From: Margaritispora aquatica
Lineage: Eukaryota; Ascomycota; Leotiomycetes; Helotiales; Discinellaceae
Assembly (NCBI GenBank): GCA_007644065.1
Contig: VJWN01000024.1
Coordinates: 13,902-77,901, forward strand
DNA: 64,000 bases
Direction: 5' to 3'
Shown: positions 46,930 to 59,225 of the stretch, one piece after another
Layout of the letters: every line of letters begins with the position of its first letter
Numbering within the stretch: the first letter of the stretch is position 1
The notes under the pieces: generated by a model
What the model was told of the DNA's origin: nothing
Seen by the model: the letters and a program-made list of their open reading frames with translations, nothing else
The model's database searches: none
Program-made: the position numbers and the translations under genes

Positions 46930-49900
46930 ATGCTTCCTCGAATTATAACAAGTTTAGCTTTTGCTACATTTTCAGCTGGAGCTGTCATTTTTCCTAGGAA
47001 GGCAAGCAGAGAGCAATGTCCTGGCTACGTTTTATCCTCGCCAATTCAAACATCTAGCGGATTGACGGCTGATCTCAGACTTGGAGGGGCTGCTTGCAAT
47101 GTTTATGGCACAGATGCCCCAAATCTCACACTTACCGTCTCATATGATACTAGTGAGTTCTTCCCTTCTTTTCGCTATTACCATGCTAATTGAAGAACAG
47201 CGTCACGCCTTCATGTCAAAATTGAGGACGCTGGTCATGTAGCGTACCAAGTTCCTACCAGTGTTTTTCCAGGTCCGCAAATCAACAGCACCTCAACGTC
47301 CAGTGCGTCAGCTCTGGCTTTCTCATATGAGACATCACCCTTTAGCTTCAAGATCACGAGGAAGTCCAACGGAGAGGTACTCTTTGATACTTCCGCAGCT
47401 CCCTTGATTTTTGAGGATCAATACCTACGCCTCCGTACAGCTTTGCCAGATAATCCCAATCTATACGGCCTTGGAGAGCATACAGACAATCTTCGTCTGA
47501 ATACCACCGACTACACTCGCACGCTGTGGTCCCGTGATTCATATGGAGTTCCAACTGGTCAAAACCTGTATGGCAATCATCCCATTTATTTCGACCACAG
47601 AGGGAGTCGAGGAACTCATGGCGTCTTTCTACTCTCAACGTCCGGCATGGATGTGAAGATTAATAACACTGTAGCAGAAGGCCAGTATCTTGAATACAAC
47701 CTGATATCTGGCATTCTCGACTTTTACTTCATGGAAGGCCCAAGCCCAAAGGAAGTTGCCCAGCAATACAGTGAAGTTTCTGGAAAGGCTGCCATGATGT
47801 CGTACTGGTCTTTTGGATACCACCAATGCCGATATGGATATCGTGACTATTATTCTATTGCTGAGGTTGTTTACAACTATTCCCAGGCCGGCATCCCTCT
47901 CGAAACTATGTGGACAGATATTGACTACATGTATGAGAGGTACATCATGACGACTGATCCTGATCGATTCCCTATTGCACGTGTGAGGGAATATGTTGAC
48001 TATCTACATGCTCATGGACAAAAATACATTGTAATGGTTGATCCTGCAATGGCGTTCCAAACCAAGCGGGAGAATGGATTGCCTTACGAGACTTTTGTTC
48101 GTGCACGTGATCAAGGAGTGCTCCTGCAAAAGAATGGCTCTATTTATCAAGGAGTGGTTTGGCCAGGTATGTTTGAACTGACAATGTGCCAACCGTTTTG
48201 ACAGATTCTAGGTGTTACTGCATTCCCCGATTGGTTCCATCCTGATACACAAGAGTACTGGACCAATGAGTTCTTGCAATTTTTTGATTCCCAGACTGGG
48301 GTTGACATTGATGCTCTCTGGATTGATATGAACGAGGCAGCAAATTTCAACTACTTCAACGATAACCCCCAAGAGAGTGCAGAAGAACGAGGATTCCCAC
48401 CGAGACGTCCAGCACTCCGTTCTGCTCCTCGCCCAATCCCTGGTTTCCCACAAGCATTTCAGCCAAATCCAAATTCGCCATACCCGCCTGACTCTATTGG
48501 TTATGCTCCGCCTTGGTTGGCACCAGCCGCTGCACCAAATGAGTTGGAAAAAAGATCACTTGCTGTACCAGAAGCTTCGCTCAATTCAAGACAAGCCTCT
48601 GCGCAAATTGGGTTTCCCAACCGCAATCTGCTAGCTCCTCTCTACCAAATTGACAACGCCAACACTGTTGAAGTATATGGAGGACTTTCAAACTTTACTC
48701 TTGATACAGATATCGTTCACTACGATGGTCATGTCGAGCTGGATGTTCACAATATTTACGGAGCCATGATGAGTGAAGCTTGCCGAAGTGCTATGCAATC
48801 ACGGAGGCCAAATCGTAGACCTCTTGTCATCACTAGATCTACCTTCGCAGGCTCTGGCTCCGCTGTTGGGAAATGGCTTGGCGATAATTTATCAACATGG
48901 AATCTCTACCGAAACTCAATCCAAGGCATGTTAAATTTTGCTTCAATTTTCCAAATGCCGATGGTAGGAAGTGATGTTTGTGGCTTCGGAGGAAATACCA
49001 CCGAGACCCTATGTGCTAGGTAAGATGAATCATACAACATTTCTGTTTGATACGAGTTGATGCTAACATAACTAGGTGGGCCATGCTTGGTGCATTCAAT
49101 CCATTCTATCGTAACCACAATGGTGACTCTAGCATCCCACAAGAGTTTTACCTCTGGGAGACTGTCACCCAGGCCGCGAAGAACGCAATGGATATTCGAT
49201 ATCGACTTCTTGACTACATCTACACTTCTTTGTACGAGCAACATACAAATGGTGCACCCATTCTCAATCCAATGTTTTTCATCTACCCCAAGGATCCTAA
49301 CACATTTGGTATCGAGCTTCAATTTTTCTACGGCGACTCTTTGATGGTAAGTCCAGTTACGGAGGAGAATGTGACCACTGTTGAAGTCTACATTCCAAAT
49401 GATGTTTTTTACGATTGGTATACATGGGAGAAGATCCAAGGAACGGGAGCCAAGACCAACTTCACGAATATCAGCTTCACCACTATCCCACTTCATATCA
49501 AAGGCGGTGCTGTCCTTCCAGTCCGTCAATCATCAGCCATGACAACAGATGAAGTGCGAACTAAACCATTCGTCTTCCTCATTGCTCCAGGATCAGACAA
49601 CACTGCTTCTGGATCTCTATATCTCGATGATGGCGACAGTATTATCCAGCATGAGACAAGTCATATCGAGATGCATTACGAGCACAAAATGCTGACCATC
49701 TCTGGCTCGTTTGGCTACACAAAGGCGCATGATACTGTCGCTGAAGTCACTATCCTTGGTGTAAATTCCAAGCCAAGGGGCGCGTATTGGTCAAAAACCG
49801 GAAAGAACAAGCATGAGGTTGTTTGGTATACTTGTCCTCGTGGAGGGTGGAGCTATAATTCTCAGAAGCGGGCTGTGACTATTCAGCTTGGGCAGAAGCT

Positions 49901-49931
49901 GGATGGGGAGATCAAGGTTAAGTTTGAATAG
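46930..49931 (+). CDS. Secreted alpha-glucosidase (GH31)
   Basis: Releases glucose from the non-reducing end of maltose, starch oligosaccharides or related alpha-glucosides outside the cell. Exons 46930-47152, 47201-48166, 48212-49019 and 49076-49931 give 950 residues, as usual for fungal GH31. A signal peptide ([15 protein letters not shown]) opens the protein, then an N-terminal beta domain with [12 protein letters not shown]. The catalytic barrel has the nucleophile in [10 protein letters not shown] (Asp ~435) and the acid/base Asp in [10 protein letters not shown] (~621), plus [11 protein letters not shown] Pro/Arg-rich insert ([15 protein letters not shown]) lies inside the barrel. Many N-glycosylation sites. 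Introns of 48, 45 and 56 bases carry CTAAT or CTAAC branch sites. The gene is intact. Confidence 0.95.
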
Positions 49932-50805
49932 GAATTTATGTATAATTTAAGACTATGACGATAGGTTTGCGTTTGCAGAAGAAACGTTAAATTGAAATGT
50001 TTTTTGCCATACTAGTTGGAGTTATAAAATGCAATAGCTCCAGGGTATTCAGCAATCATCAGCAAGCGCAGGTGTTTTTCAAATTCCTCGTTTCGTATAT
50101 AGGTACTGCTCCTGTCAGCTTTTTCTAAAGTTGCTGCCTTAGCGCATAACTCAAGCACTTGGAAGTTTAGGAAGTAGCATTTCATACTACCTAGTGCCGT
50201 CTCATTTTCATTGAGCTTACCACATTCCTGCCGCATGTGAATCATCACTGCAGACATTTTCTCAAGTCTTTATTCGCAATTTATTCTTGATAATGGTGAA
50301 TTCTACGGAATTAACTTCTATGTTGCCATTGAACACAGCTTCTAGTATCGTGGGCAGTCCGCAGCTTGTTTCTTTGGTCGCGTAGTTGAATATAATCTTA
50401 CCCATACGAGGTTTTTCAGGTTGCGGAGCCCTCTGTTTAGGTTTTGAAACTAATTTCAAACACATTTGCGCACATGACGAAGGCGTATGTCTTCGCATCA
50501 CTGAAGTTCAGTACATAAAAGTACGTAAGAGAATGGAACGTCTTTCTTCTCATCTCAAACTTTTGATCGGATTCCTAATCTCGTTTGCTAAAAATGCCTA
50601 GAAAGCCTCTGTGCCCGGATATGTTCTTTGAACCACAGATCACGTCAACGAGAAGCTGAATTTCTCTTTACAGAATCTCGAAAGGAAACCTAATACCGTA
50701 TATAATTAATGAAATTCTAGTCTTCTATAAGAAATCTCTGTCCCATCGCTCTTCATTACTCAGACAGCCTCACCTCCACTTCTCTGATCAAGATTAGCAT
50801 TGAAC
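49932..50805. other. Intergenic; possible small minus-strand gene
   Basis: Two consecutive open frames on the minus strand (50501-50262 and 50257-50012, ~80 residues each) have protein-like composition (FNYATKETSCGLP; KMSAVMIHMRQECG) and might be exons of one small gene. No clean splice sites or family were found, so none is called. Confidence 0.35.
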
Positions 50806-51683
50806 ATGTTGTCAGCATGCAAGATATTTATCTCTCTCAAAGAGAACGAGCCTATGGTAATTCTCCACCTGATGAAGCAAGCAGAGATCGAGGTCATTTT
50901 TTCTTCATTTTCACGTATTGGTATTATAAGAGATTCCCCTGTGGTAACAAAATGACGGATTTATAGTACCCCAACGAATGGCTATCAGAATTTGGAAAGA
51001 AGCAGTGCGTCAACTTCGCCGAGAATTTCAAGTGGAATATGGACAACATCACTCACATCGTCACATTGTGCAAGCAGGCCGCTGTTGATACAGCCGAGCT
51101 TGCCCTCGCCAGTGCCATTAAGCGAGATGTGAAGGTCCAGCGTGGAATTGAAATCAAGAGCGAGATTACAGGACTCACATATCCTGGACCATCATGGACA
51201 GTCGATAAACATCTTAGCAACAAGAATACGTGGACGGAGTCAGAGCACCAGGCAGTTTCAACTCTGCTCTGGCTTTTCGGGGATGTTGTTGGGGATGAAA
51301 TGAACCGGTTTCCGGATAAAAATATACCACCCAGCAAGACGGGTGAGATCATGGAGATTGTCTTCGTGGTAGATGAGAAACTTGTTATGCACGACCCTAT
51401 GTTTGAGTGCATGTGGCAAAGCGATACGCTGCAGAGCTTTCTACAGTTGAAGGATGAATATCAGAAGAGAAAACTAATAGTTAAGACTTCATATCTCGTG
51501 CCTGGTGATAGCTTCCAGCCACTACCACAGCAAGCGATGCAGCTGATGCAAGCGCTGCAATTTGTTCGGAGAGAGAAGCGAGAGCTAGAGAAGAAGGTGA
51601 CGGAGTTGGAAACAAAGAATGAACTAAGAGGTCAGATGAAATATTTGCACCTGACTGATCAGACGGATTCGATGGAAGAATGA
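50806..51683 (+). CDS. Hypothetical protein with C-terminal coiled coil
   Basis: Exon 1 (50806-50856) encodes 17 residues (MLSACKIFISLKENEP…). After a 110-base intron (donor GTAATT, acceptor TAG), exon 2 (50967-51683) continues in frame (YPNEWLSEFGKKQCVNF). The product is 255 residues. It is soluble, with no signal peptide. A charged C-terminal helix (VRREKRELEKKVTELETKNE) should form a coiled coil. The first exon is less certain than the second; an ATG at 51039 would give 214 residues. No family is recognised. Confidence 0.6.
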
Positions 51684-53058
51684 TAATAGCTCTTTGGAAG
51701 TGGATGATGAACGAGATGGAGGTTCTCGGTAGGAAATATCCCATCATAGAAACGAGATTGGAGAAACAGATAGGTCATAAAAGCTGCATGATGATTTCTC
51801 TCGGTATTACGTAGTAGAATTACAGATTGGCAATTGATCACAGGATTCTGTATTACTTGTTTTGTTTTCGAAGTTTGAATGGCGTCATATCCTCTTTCTG
51901 ATTCATTCACGGATCTTGAAAGTTGGTAGCTCTTTTTGGCCAAGCAAATCGCCAGATAGACATTTTCCAGGCGTGTTTCACAATGCGCAATATGTAAGGA
52001 ACTCGATTGATAAGAGAATTTGTACGCTGTATGAAACCAAATTGAAGAGTTTTTTGGCCAATATTTTAAGTGTGAACGACAAAGCCCTTTCCTTTAAACC
52101 TCAACCATATTACATGCTTGCAATAAGCTCTATAGATCATCTTTTGGCTACCGATAACCGAGAGCTTAACAATCTTGTTTTGGAAACACATGATCTATTT
52201 AAGTTGTATCCTGGGAACATCGGCAAACAACCAGGAATCTCGGCTATATAAAGAACACAAGACGGCAAATGATCACTTATAATTACTTCACAGATTTGAA
52301 ATCTCCACTTCTTTTTACTGCGAGACGCAGAGTCTCTTGGCATTTGAAAGTGGAGGCGGTAATCCATATAAAACAGAGGGGGGTCGGTTTCATCACGTGG
52401 TGCTCTCGGGGTTTTTGCTCATACATAAGAGTGCAATTACCGAGGGATAGTGTTTTAACCTTATATCACCTTGGCATTATGACGTCCTGAGAACTGTTCA
52501 GGCAGGTTACAAGCGAGATGTGGAGCTTATTTGATTCCAAGACTTTACTGCAACATTTTTTGCACTTGTTGTCAAGTATACATATGCAACCAATGAATTA
52601 CTTCTCTAATCGGATATCTGAGCTTGCTCACTGTCCTGAACTGGTAGCAATGTACAAGAACAGAAAAATACCTCAAAGCTTATAGACAACCTACTCCCCC
52701 CACAATAATCTATATGGATCATTAGAGTTCATGAGGTTAATGAATATGGAAACCAAAGTTTGGAGGTGTGGGGTAGTTCAGTTCATGCCAAGCGAGTTTG
52801 CCAATGGGAACATGTCCCACTATGAGGGGACTGCACCGGACGTTCTTACAAAAATGGCAAACTCAAGACATTAAATTTGAATATGCATAACGTGTATGAG
52901 AGTATCTCTCCACCAGCCGATCCTTACTGAAACCAAAAAATACTTCATAAGAGCATGTTTCTCGCACCACTGTTGAAATGTTGAATTTCATCGAAAAATA
53001 CACTTTCGTTTCTTACTCTCTTTTCTCCCCTTTTTACAAACTGCAGCATCAATCCAAG
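51684..53058. other. Intergenic; uncertain open frame at 51,862-52,251
   Basis: A plus-strand frame of up to 129 residues (containing HNAQYVRNSIDKRICTLYE) looks protein-like but begins with a TTG, and no start or splice pair completes a gene. It may be a relic. The rest is unremarkable, with the promoter of the next gene at the right end. Confidence 0.35.
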
Positions 53059-54375
53059 ATGCATTCCATTCTTTATCTTGCGACCCTTGCGTCGTCCGTT
53101 CTCGCAGCGGATATCGAGCCCTTCGTCAACGCCCCAGACACCGGCCTCGCCACTTACCTCTCCAGCACTAATTGGACGGAAGGGCAACAACCCCTCTTGA
53201 AAGACATGCGCGCCGTGCTTGACTTCGACTATGCCGCCGAGCAGAAGTTGACAGACCAGCAATTCAGCTTCTACCGCGTCGCCGCCGCAGGCGAGTGGAG
53301 CTACCGCAACAACCTTAACGTCTGGTCCAAAGCTCGCTTCCGGCCGCGCCAGCTCAACGACGTTTCCAAGCTTAGCGAAACCCTACCGACAACGTTCTTG
53401 GGGTATAATTTCAGTGCTCCAATCTTCATTGCGCCTGCTGCGAGAGGAATTTATGGACATGAGCGAGCCGAGTTGAATTTCATCGATGGCGCAGCGAGTG
53501 AGAATATTTTGTACATCCACTCTCTGTATGCGTCCAAGACAATCGAGGAGCTCGGTGCTCAAAAGGCGACACATAACGATACCTTGAATGGTGCTCAGGT
53601 TACATTTCAGCAATTGTATAGCAACGCCAATTTGTCCGTGCTGTGGAACAACATGGCTCGTGCTGAGGCAACGAATGTCAAGGCTTTTGTGTTTACTATC
53701 GATGCACCAGGTGATTCCACCCGTCATCGAGCTGCGCGTTATGATACCACCAATGCCAACAGTGTCACTGGTGCATTGACTTGGGATTTGTATGATCAGA
53801 TTGTCAATCGGACTAAGTTGCCTGTTATTATCAAGGGTATTACGACTGTCGAGGATGCGCTGCTTGCTGTTGAGAAGGGTGTCAAGTCCATCTATCTTTC
53901 CAACCACGGTGGCCGTCAGCTCGAGTACTCTCCTTCACCGCTCGAGATTGCATATGAGATTTATCGCAATGCGCCAGAGGTGTTTCAGAAAGTTGATGTG
54001 ATGGCTGATTCTGGTATTCGATATGGATCTGATGTCGTGAAGCTCGTAAGTGATGTTCTCCTGGAATCTGCTCGCTGAGAGTCATACACTGACTCGAAAT
54101 CATCTAGTTGGCTCTCGGCGTCAAGATGGTCGGCATGGGCCGGCCATTCATGTATGCGAACTGCTACGGCGTGGAAGGCGTCACGAAGCTCTCTCAAATC
54201 ATGAAGAAGGAGATCGTGCTGGATGGTGGACAAGCTGGCGTCACTGATTTGCGCAATGTTAGCAGGAGTTTGGTAAGTCTTTGGTTAGTTTATTGTTTGA
54301 GAATTCTACCTAATATCAGTGCAGCTCAACACGAAACTCCTCGATGCGTCACTATTTTTGATGAATGAAAGTTAG
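53059..54375 (+). CDS. Secreted FMN-dependent alpha-hydroxyacid dehydrogenase/oxidase
   Basis: An FMN TIM-barrel enzyme oxidising 2-hydroxyacids such as lactate to 2-oxoacids (lactate 2-monooxygenase / flavocytochrome b2-like domain). Exons 53059-54045, 54108-54272 and 54325-54375 give 400 residues, the usual length. A signal peptide (LYLATLASSVLAA) suggests secretion, unusual for this largely intracellular family but found in fungi. Visible sites: PIFIAPAARG near the FMN pocket, the catalytic His and Arg in SNHGGRQLE (His ~283), DSGIRYGSDVVK and GMGRPFMYA. The upstream in-frame start at 52978 would place 27 residues before the signal peptide, so 53059 is chosen. The last intron has two AGs close together; the second (GCAG at 54324) keeps the family C-terminus LNTKLLDA. 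Confidence 0.9.
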
Positions 54376-55234
54376 ATCTTTTGAAACTGGTTTGCTGAGA
54401 GGTCTGAAGAAGTGAGGGACTTGTTGGGAGTGATTAGTGTGGTGATGGAGTGACGCAAAGATGAGGCGAAGGGTGCAGCTATGTATAAGATGGGTGACAT
54501 CTATTTTCATTGTAAATATTGAGGCTTGGCTTTGACGACTATTTTCAATCAAGCAAAAACAATTTAAGAATATATTTTGCTCTGTAAAACGGTGAATTCG
54601 CAATTTGGAAGGCACAAATCGAGAAATCAACCATTCCATTACATCATCTTGTTGAGGCCGGCCCATTAGTTAGAAACTGTTAATTTTTCCCTTCGTAACA
54701 AGATAAAAGGACACCGAAACAATAACACGACTACAAAGCTCTTTGCGTTGAAGTCTTCCGATGTCGTCGATGAAATCCTTACACCTGGTGACACGTGATT
54801 CCATCAACCGAGGTCTCCATGCCTGCCCACCCTCTGAGGCAAAGCTTCCACCACGCATGGAAAATTCGGCTTCATCGAGGCAGGAAACCAAGGGCTATGA
54901 TGGGGTAACTTATCTAGCTTGTTATATGATGAAAGAGAGCCTGGAAGACGTTGCTTGAATGTAGCGAGCAGAAGCAAAGCAGTTTGGCAAATCCAGACAA
55001 GGTATCTCAAATTCTTAACCGTATTGTTCTATTAATCCAATTTAGAACAAACCTTGATATATACAACAAGCTTGTATATCAAGCATTGATTTAGTGCTTC
55101 CTTCAAGAGCACGAATGGTTCCGGTTATGGTGAAAACGCCGACTAAATGCTCCCAAAGCCCAACGCCCATGATATCCTTGACATCCCTTCCTATGTTCTA
55201 TGCAACCAGCTATCTTGGTATCTATCCACACAAA
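54376..55234. other. Intergenic between convergent genes
   Basis: The 3' regions of the FMN enzyme (+) and the transporter (-). Small open frames (54670-54891, 54761-54958, 54804-55010) overlap on both strands without support. Confidence 0.45.
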
Positions 55235-56882
55235 CTAATCATCAAGTCTATCACTATCATCATCACTAAGATCGATCTCTCTCTTCCTCCTCTCCTCCGA
55301 CATCTCTCGATACGTACTCCAACTCAACAGTAAAAATGCAGCAATAATGAGCAGACCACCAGATATGGCAGCGGGACTTAGGGCCTTGCCTGTCCAAGCC
55401 CAATCCACAATTGCGACTAGGAAAATGGTGAGAAGTGCAGCTACACTGCTCAGTACGGGACTGGTAAGACTGATGAGAACCAGGAAGCTACCGGAGAAAG
55501 TGGCATTTGCAAGGACCGAGATGGCTAGCAGCCATGCGGCTTCCCCTCGTGGTAGAACGAAAGTTTCCCATCCCATGTAGTGCAAAATCGGCAATGGAAT
55601 CCAGAGAACAGTCAACGTAAAGGTGCCAATGAGGGATCCAAAAGTCATGGCGAAAACCATCCCTCGACCTGGGCTCGTACCCTCGGGAGGGCAAGCCAAT
55701 CTCTTGTAGAGAACCTCATAGAAGCCATAGAGAACACTTCCAACTCCAATGATCAAGTTTCCAGCCAGTCGGTTGCTTGCTTCGTTGTCTTCTGGTCCTC
55801 CTCCTACAGCTCCTCCAGACTTTCCGCCGTGTTTCGTTGCCTTCCCATCTCCATACGCCACAACCAAGACTCCAATGATGGCAACTGCTACAGCAAATGA
55901 TTTACCTAAGCGGAGCTTCTCCTTCAAAATTGGTACACTAAACGCGTATGCAAAGAATGCAGAACAGTTATATATCGCTGTAAGGTCCGAGGGCGAAGTT
56001 AGATTGACAGCCACATACCAGGAGCCTCCTGCAACCGTCAAGGCACAAGTAATAAACGATGTCATCCTGATGAAATATGGTATAGGCGAGTGCTGATTTC
56101 GGGGAACCAGGAGCTCCTGCGTCTCCACCATTTGTGCTGTGCTTCTAACCAAATAGACGTGCCTCCTCCAGAAAGTCTCCCATGGCATATTCCATTTCTG
56201 TATCCGTAAGATGAGTAGTTGAAAAGGCCACAATAACGTCCAGGATCCATGGGTAAAGTACCTGCACCTAGTTAGAACTGCTCCTCCATAATCCTTCCTC
56301 AACTTACAGCATGCAATATGCCTTGTTCCACCCTAGCTCATGCTGAATATAGACTGCCGTCTCAGTCTGCACAACAAAACTGATCAAGCTCAAGCCCAGG
56401 AAGAATGCTGCATATGTGTATTTCTTCCTCGTTGCTAACTTCGCCTGCGTATCTGGGCTGCGACTGCGCATGGTGGAGCGTCTCGAAAACAAAGGAGGAT
56501 GATCTGGGGGGTCTGGCGAAGTATCATAACCAGGCCTCCCTCTCTCCACGTCGTCTTTATTGTTCAATAATGGCTGGTGGGACTGCCTTGAAGCATCCGT
56601 TGGCCTGTGTAGGGGTGGGCGCCTGTCCTCCATCTCGTCTACCTCCGAATCGACGTCTTGCTCTCCGTCGATCCTGGGTAAATACCTCCGTGACTCGTTG
56701 GTATGCTTGGTGAACCCGTTGGAACGAGGTATATCGAATGAAGCGTTCCGAGACGCGGCTCTGGAAGATGTACGAGAGACTGGTCGTGAGACAGGGTCAG
56801 CGGATGATAAGGCTACACCTGTATGCTTTATGTCTGGATGATTGGGAATGGAGGGCGTCAGCTGATGATAGCGTTGAGACAT
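55235..56882 (-). CDS. EamA/DMT-superfamily transporter (SLC35F-like)
   Basis: A membrane transporter of the drug/metabolite superfamily. Exons 56882-56308 and 56261-55235 give 533 residues. A ~160-residue Ser/Arg/Pro-rich cytoplasmic N-terminus (SRPVSRTSSRAASRN) comes first, then about ten hydrophobic helices from KYTYAAFFLGLSLISFVV to GGLLIIAAFLLLSW and an acidic tail (LSDDDSDRLDD). The first EamA repeat ends in LTAIYNCSAFFAYAFSVPILKEKL, a family hallmark. The intron has two possible acceptors six bases apart, both in frame; the distal GTGCAG is preferred because the proximal TAG overlaps the branch site. Substrate unknown; related fungal proteins (YML018C/Thi74 type) are vacuolar or thiamine-linked. 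The ATG at 56882 is the first in the frame. Confidence 0.83.
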
Positions 56883-57670
56883 TGAGAAGGCGGACAACGT
56901 AAAGAGTGGGAATATGCAGACAGGCTGGTGGGACCGGCGTGGGATGTGTTCTCAAAGTTCTGTTTACTTTTTGAAGGCTGAATGGATTGTATGGGTTGTA
57001 TGCACGTAGTTTCAGGGTGAAGCCAATCGGGGTGGCATTCCCTTGCAGCACCATCAAGCCCCAAGCCCACAAGAGACAAGCATCCCCCACACTTTCAAGG
57101 CTGACTAATTATGTCAGGGCATTCTGACGGCGGGACAGAGAAAAGTCGAAATCTTGTAACAGAGATTTCAAAATGACTCGTAATGGAATGGATCGATTCG
57201 CCTTACTTTTGCTGCATTTCCTTAAAATTTATCAAAATCAGCGGCTTATATCGGGATATGAGAGTTGGGAATATTTCTTCCTATTCCATTAACTCCAGTA
57301 TGACGAAAGAGATCACTAGAAGGTAGGTAGGTAGGTAATGGAAGTTCTCACGGATGCACGGTATCAGAAATGTGATCAAAATTTGCATGGAAAACCTTGG
57401 AATGTTGGAGTAGTACAATGGGCTCTTCGAGAAAAAGAATTTGGTCCGCATATATTCTGTGAATCTGGGCCCTGTCACTTGCGAGCATGAGATAGGTTGC
57501 TCGAAATCATATTACATTCCAGAAACTAGGTAACTGATATCGGAGTAATGAATTCATCACTTAGTGTCAGGAGTGACATGGAAAGTGGTACAAAGCTCGT
57601 GACCGAGCTTCAGTCACTCTAATACTATGGAGACCTCCAACAGTGTGATTACATGTGTTGCGTATCAGCT
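56883..57670. other. Intergenic
   Basis: The promoter side of the transporter gene. A GGTA tetranucleotide run at about 57,321-57,338. Small frames only. Confidence 0.5.
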
Positions 57671-58099
57671 TCAGGCGTGGTCTATGAAATTTCTTTGATG
57701 TGGGCATGTGCCGTGGTTTGATATCAACCAAGCCAACGTCGGTATATGTATGTCTGAGAACGAGACATAAAAGTTGCAGATCTCAAAACCGACAAGAGAT
57801 TTTCTACGTGCTTCGTGACAGACGTGGATGAGTCTCCCAAGTTGAACGCCTGGGGTTCTCCCAGACTCACACACAGCAATACGATGCCTCAAGTACTGTT
57901 CAACCCAACTCGATTCCTCGCGGGCATGATTAGCGAGGTCATTCAATGTGCCATCATGATATGGGGTGAAACCTGGATGGAAGAAATGGCCTCCGCAATC
58001 CTGCGTGTAACATTGAACTTCCGGCTTTCCGTCATATCCCTTCACATCTTCGCAATATGGATCCGTTGGCAGGTATTTCCTTGAACTTTTCCCTTCCAT
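57671..58099 (-). CDS. Hypothetical protein downstream of IMP4
   Basis: An open frame of 142 residues from the ATG at 58099. It contains several Cys and His residues (YCEDVKGYDG, CYTQDCGGHFFHPGF), no signal peptide and no recognised domain. It starts 72 bases after the IMP4 stop on the same strand and ends in FIDHA. Composition is protein-like, but a plus-strand frame (57815-58084) overlaps it, and there is no other support. It may be a real small gene or a relic. Confidence 0.35.
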   Translation of the reverse strand: MEGKSSRKYLPTDPYCEDVKGYDGKPEVQCYTQDCGGHFFHPGFTPYHDGTLNDLANHAREESSWVEQYLRHRIAVCESGRTPGVQLGRLIHVCHEARRKSLVGFEICNFYVSFSDIHIPTLAWLISNHGTCPHQRNFIDHA

Positions 58100-58170
58100 A
58101 GTATGTATTCTGCCAAGAACCCCCAACGCCACGCTAAATTGACAACTGAAATTGAGCCATCAAAACATTT

Positions 58171-59225
58171 TCACAAATAGTCCTTCTTTCGGCTCGTCCT
58201 GGTGAATTGGTTCATCCTCCACTCGACATCACCATCCTTGTTATCCAGCGTTCCTCCACGAATCTCAAAACATCTCATCGTCATTCGTGGTCCAACTTCA
58301 GCAAGCTCGACGCTTTGATATCCTGTCATGACGAACACGTGATGCCGAACTTCAATGCTGTCTTCAATATTTTTGAACGTGACGACTCTGCTTCCAACTT
58401 TGGTCCTGTTTGTAATGGCTTCTCGGGGAGGAAAGATGTGCTTTAATATCTTGACCAGTCGCATGCCAAGCTTGGAGGTGAAGCCCTCGAATATCAAATG
58501 TGGATACGATTCACTGACCGTACCGCGGGAGCTGTTTGGAATATCGTGGCGAAGGACGACGTTGTGGAGAGAAAAAGAGGCAGTGGGACCATGAGGAAAG
58601 TGGGAGAGCGTCAACGCTGTAGGCACACCTCGGTGCTCGTGAAGGAGGATCACATCCGAGAGACCTGAAGCTTGAGCAGAAGATACTAAGTTTGGAAGAA
58701 CCACATTTCCTCTGTTCAAACGAATTGCTGTAGGAAGCAGTAATCGGATCTCCTTGGCAAACGATGAAAGACGAGTTGAAGGATCTCTTGAAGTTGTGAC
58801 TAGCACTCGAGGGTCAACAATCCCAGAGAGCTGTGCATATTCATCGTCTAAATCCAGTTCTTCATTGGTAGTCAAATCCTGCTTCGATTCATCGTACTTG
58901 TAGTCGGCCCTCAATTTCTTGTCGTTTGCGATGGCGGGGTCCAAAGGTTTGCCTGAAGCCAACGAAGCTCGTAACTTTGCTCTCTTCTCTGATATTTCGG
59001 CTTGCTGGAGCGTGAGAGCTCTGCGGTAGAGGTAATCTCGCCTTAATCGTGCTTGCTTGCGCTGCTATTGAATATGTTAGCAAGGCTGATGATAACTGCA
59101 ATATGGTGGCATGCAAAATGCCACTAAAGTTGAGTTTTCTTCAGATCTCTTGGTTCAGAAAACAGCAGCTTGCTTGCAATTGAGCAGGTAGATAGTTTGG
59201 ACAGTGCAATACGTACATTCAACAT
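58171..59225 (-). CDS. IMP4: IMP4, U3 snoRNP protein (Brix domain)
   Basis: A component of the U3 small nucleolar RNP in the SSU processome, needed for early 18S pre-rRNA cleavage in the nucleolus. Two exons: a nine-base first exon (59225-59217) and 59061-58171, giving 299 residues, the normal length. The first exon encodes Met-Leu-Asn; the 155-base intron ends GCTAACATATTCAATAGCAG. The N-terminus RKQARLRRDYLYRRAL and ASGKPLDPAIANDKKLR are IMP4 hallmarks. The Brix domain follows from about residue 90 (DPRVLVTTSRDPSTRLSSFAKEI) to 270, including LPNLVSSAQASGLSDVILLHEHRG and EVGPRMTMRCFEIRGG. The C-terminus matches the family. The gene is divergent from UPF1 across 478 bases. Confidence 0.94.
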
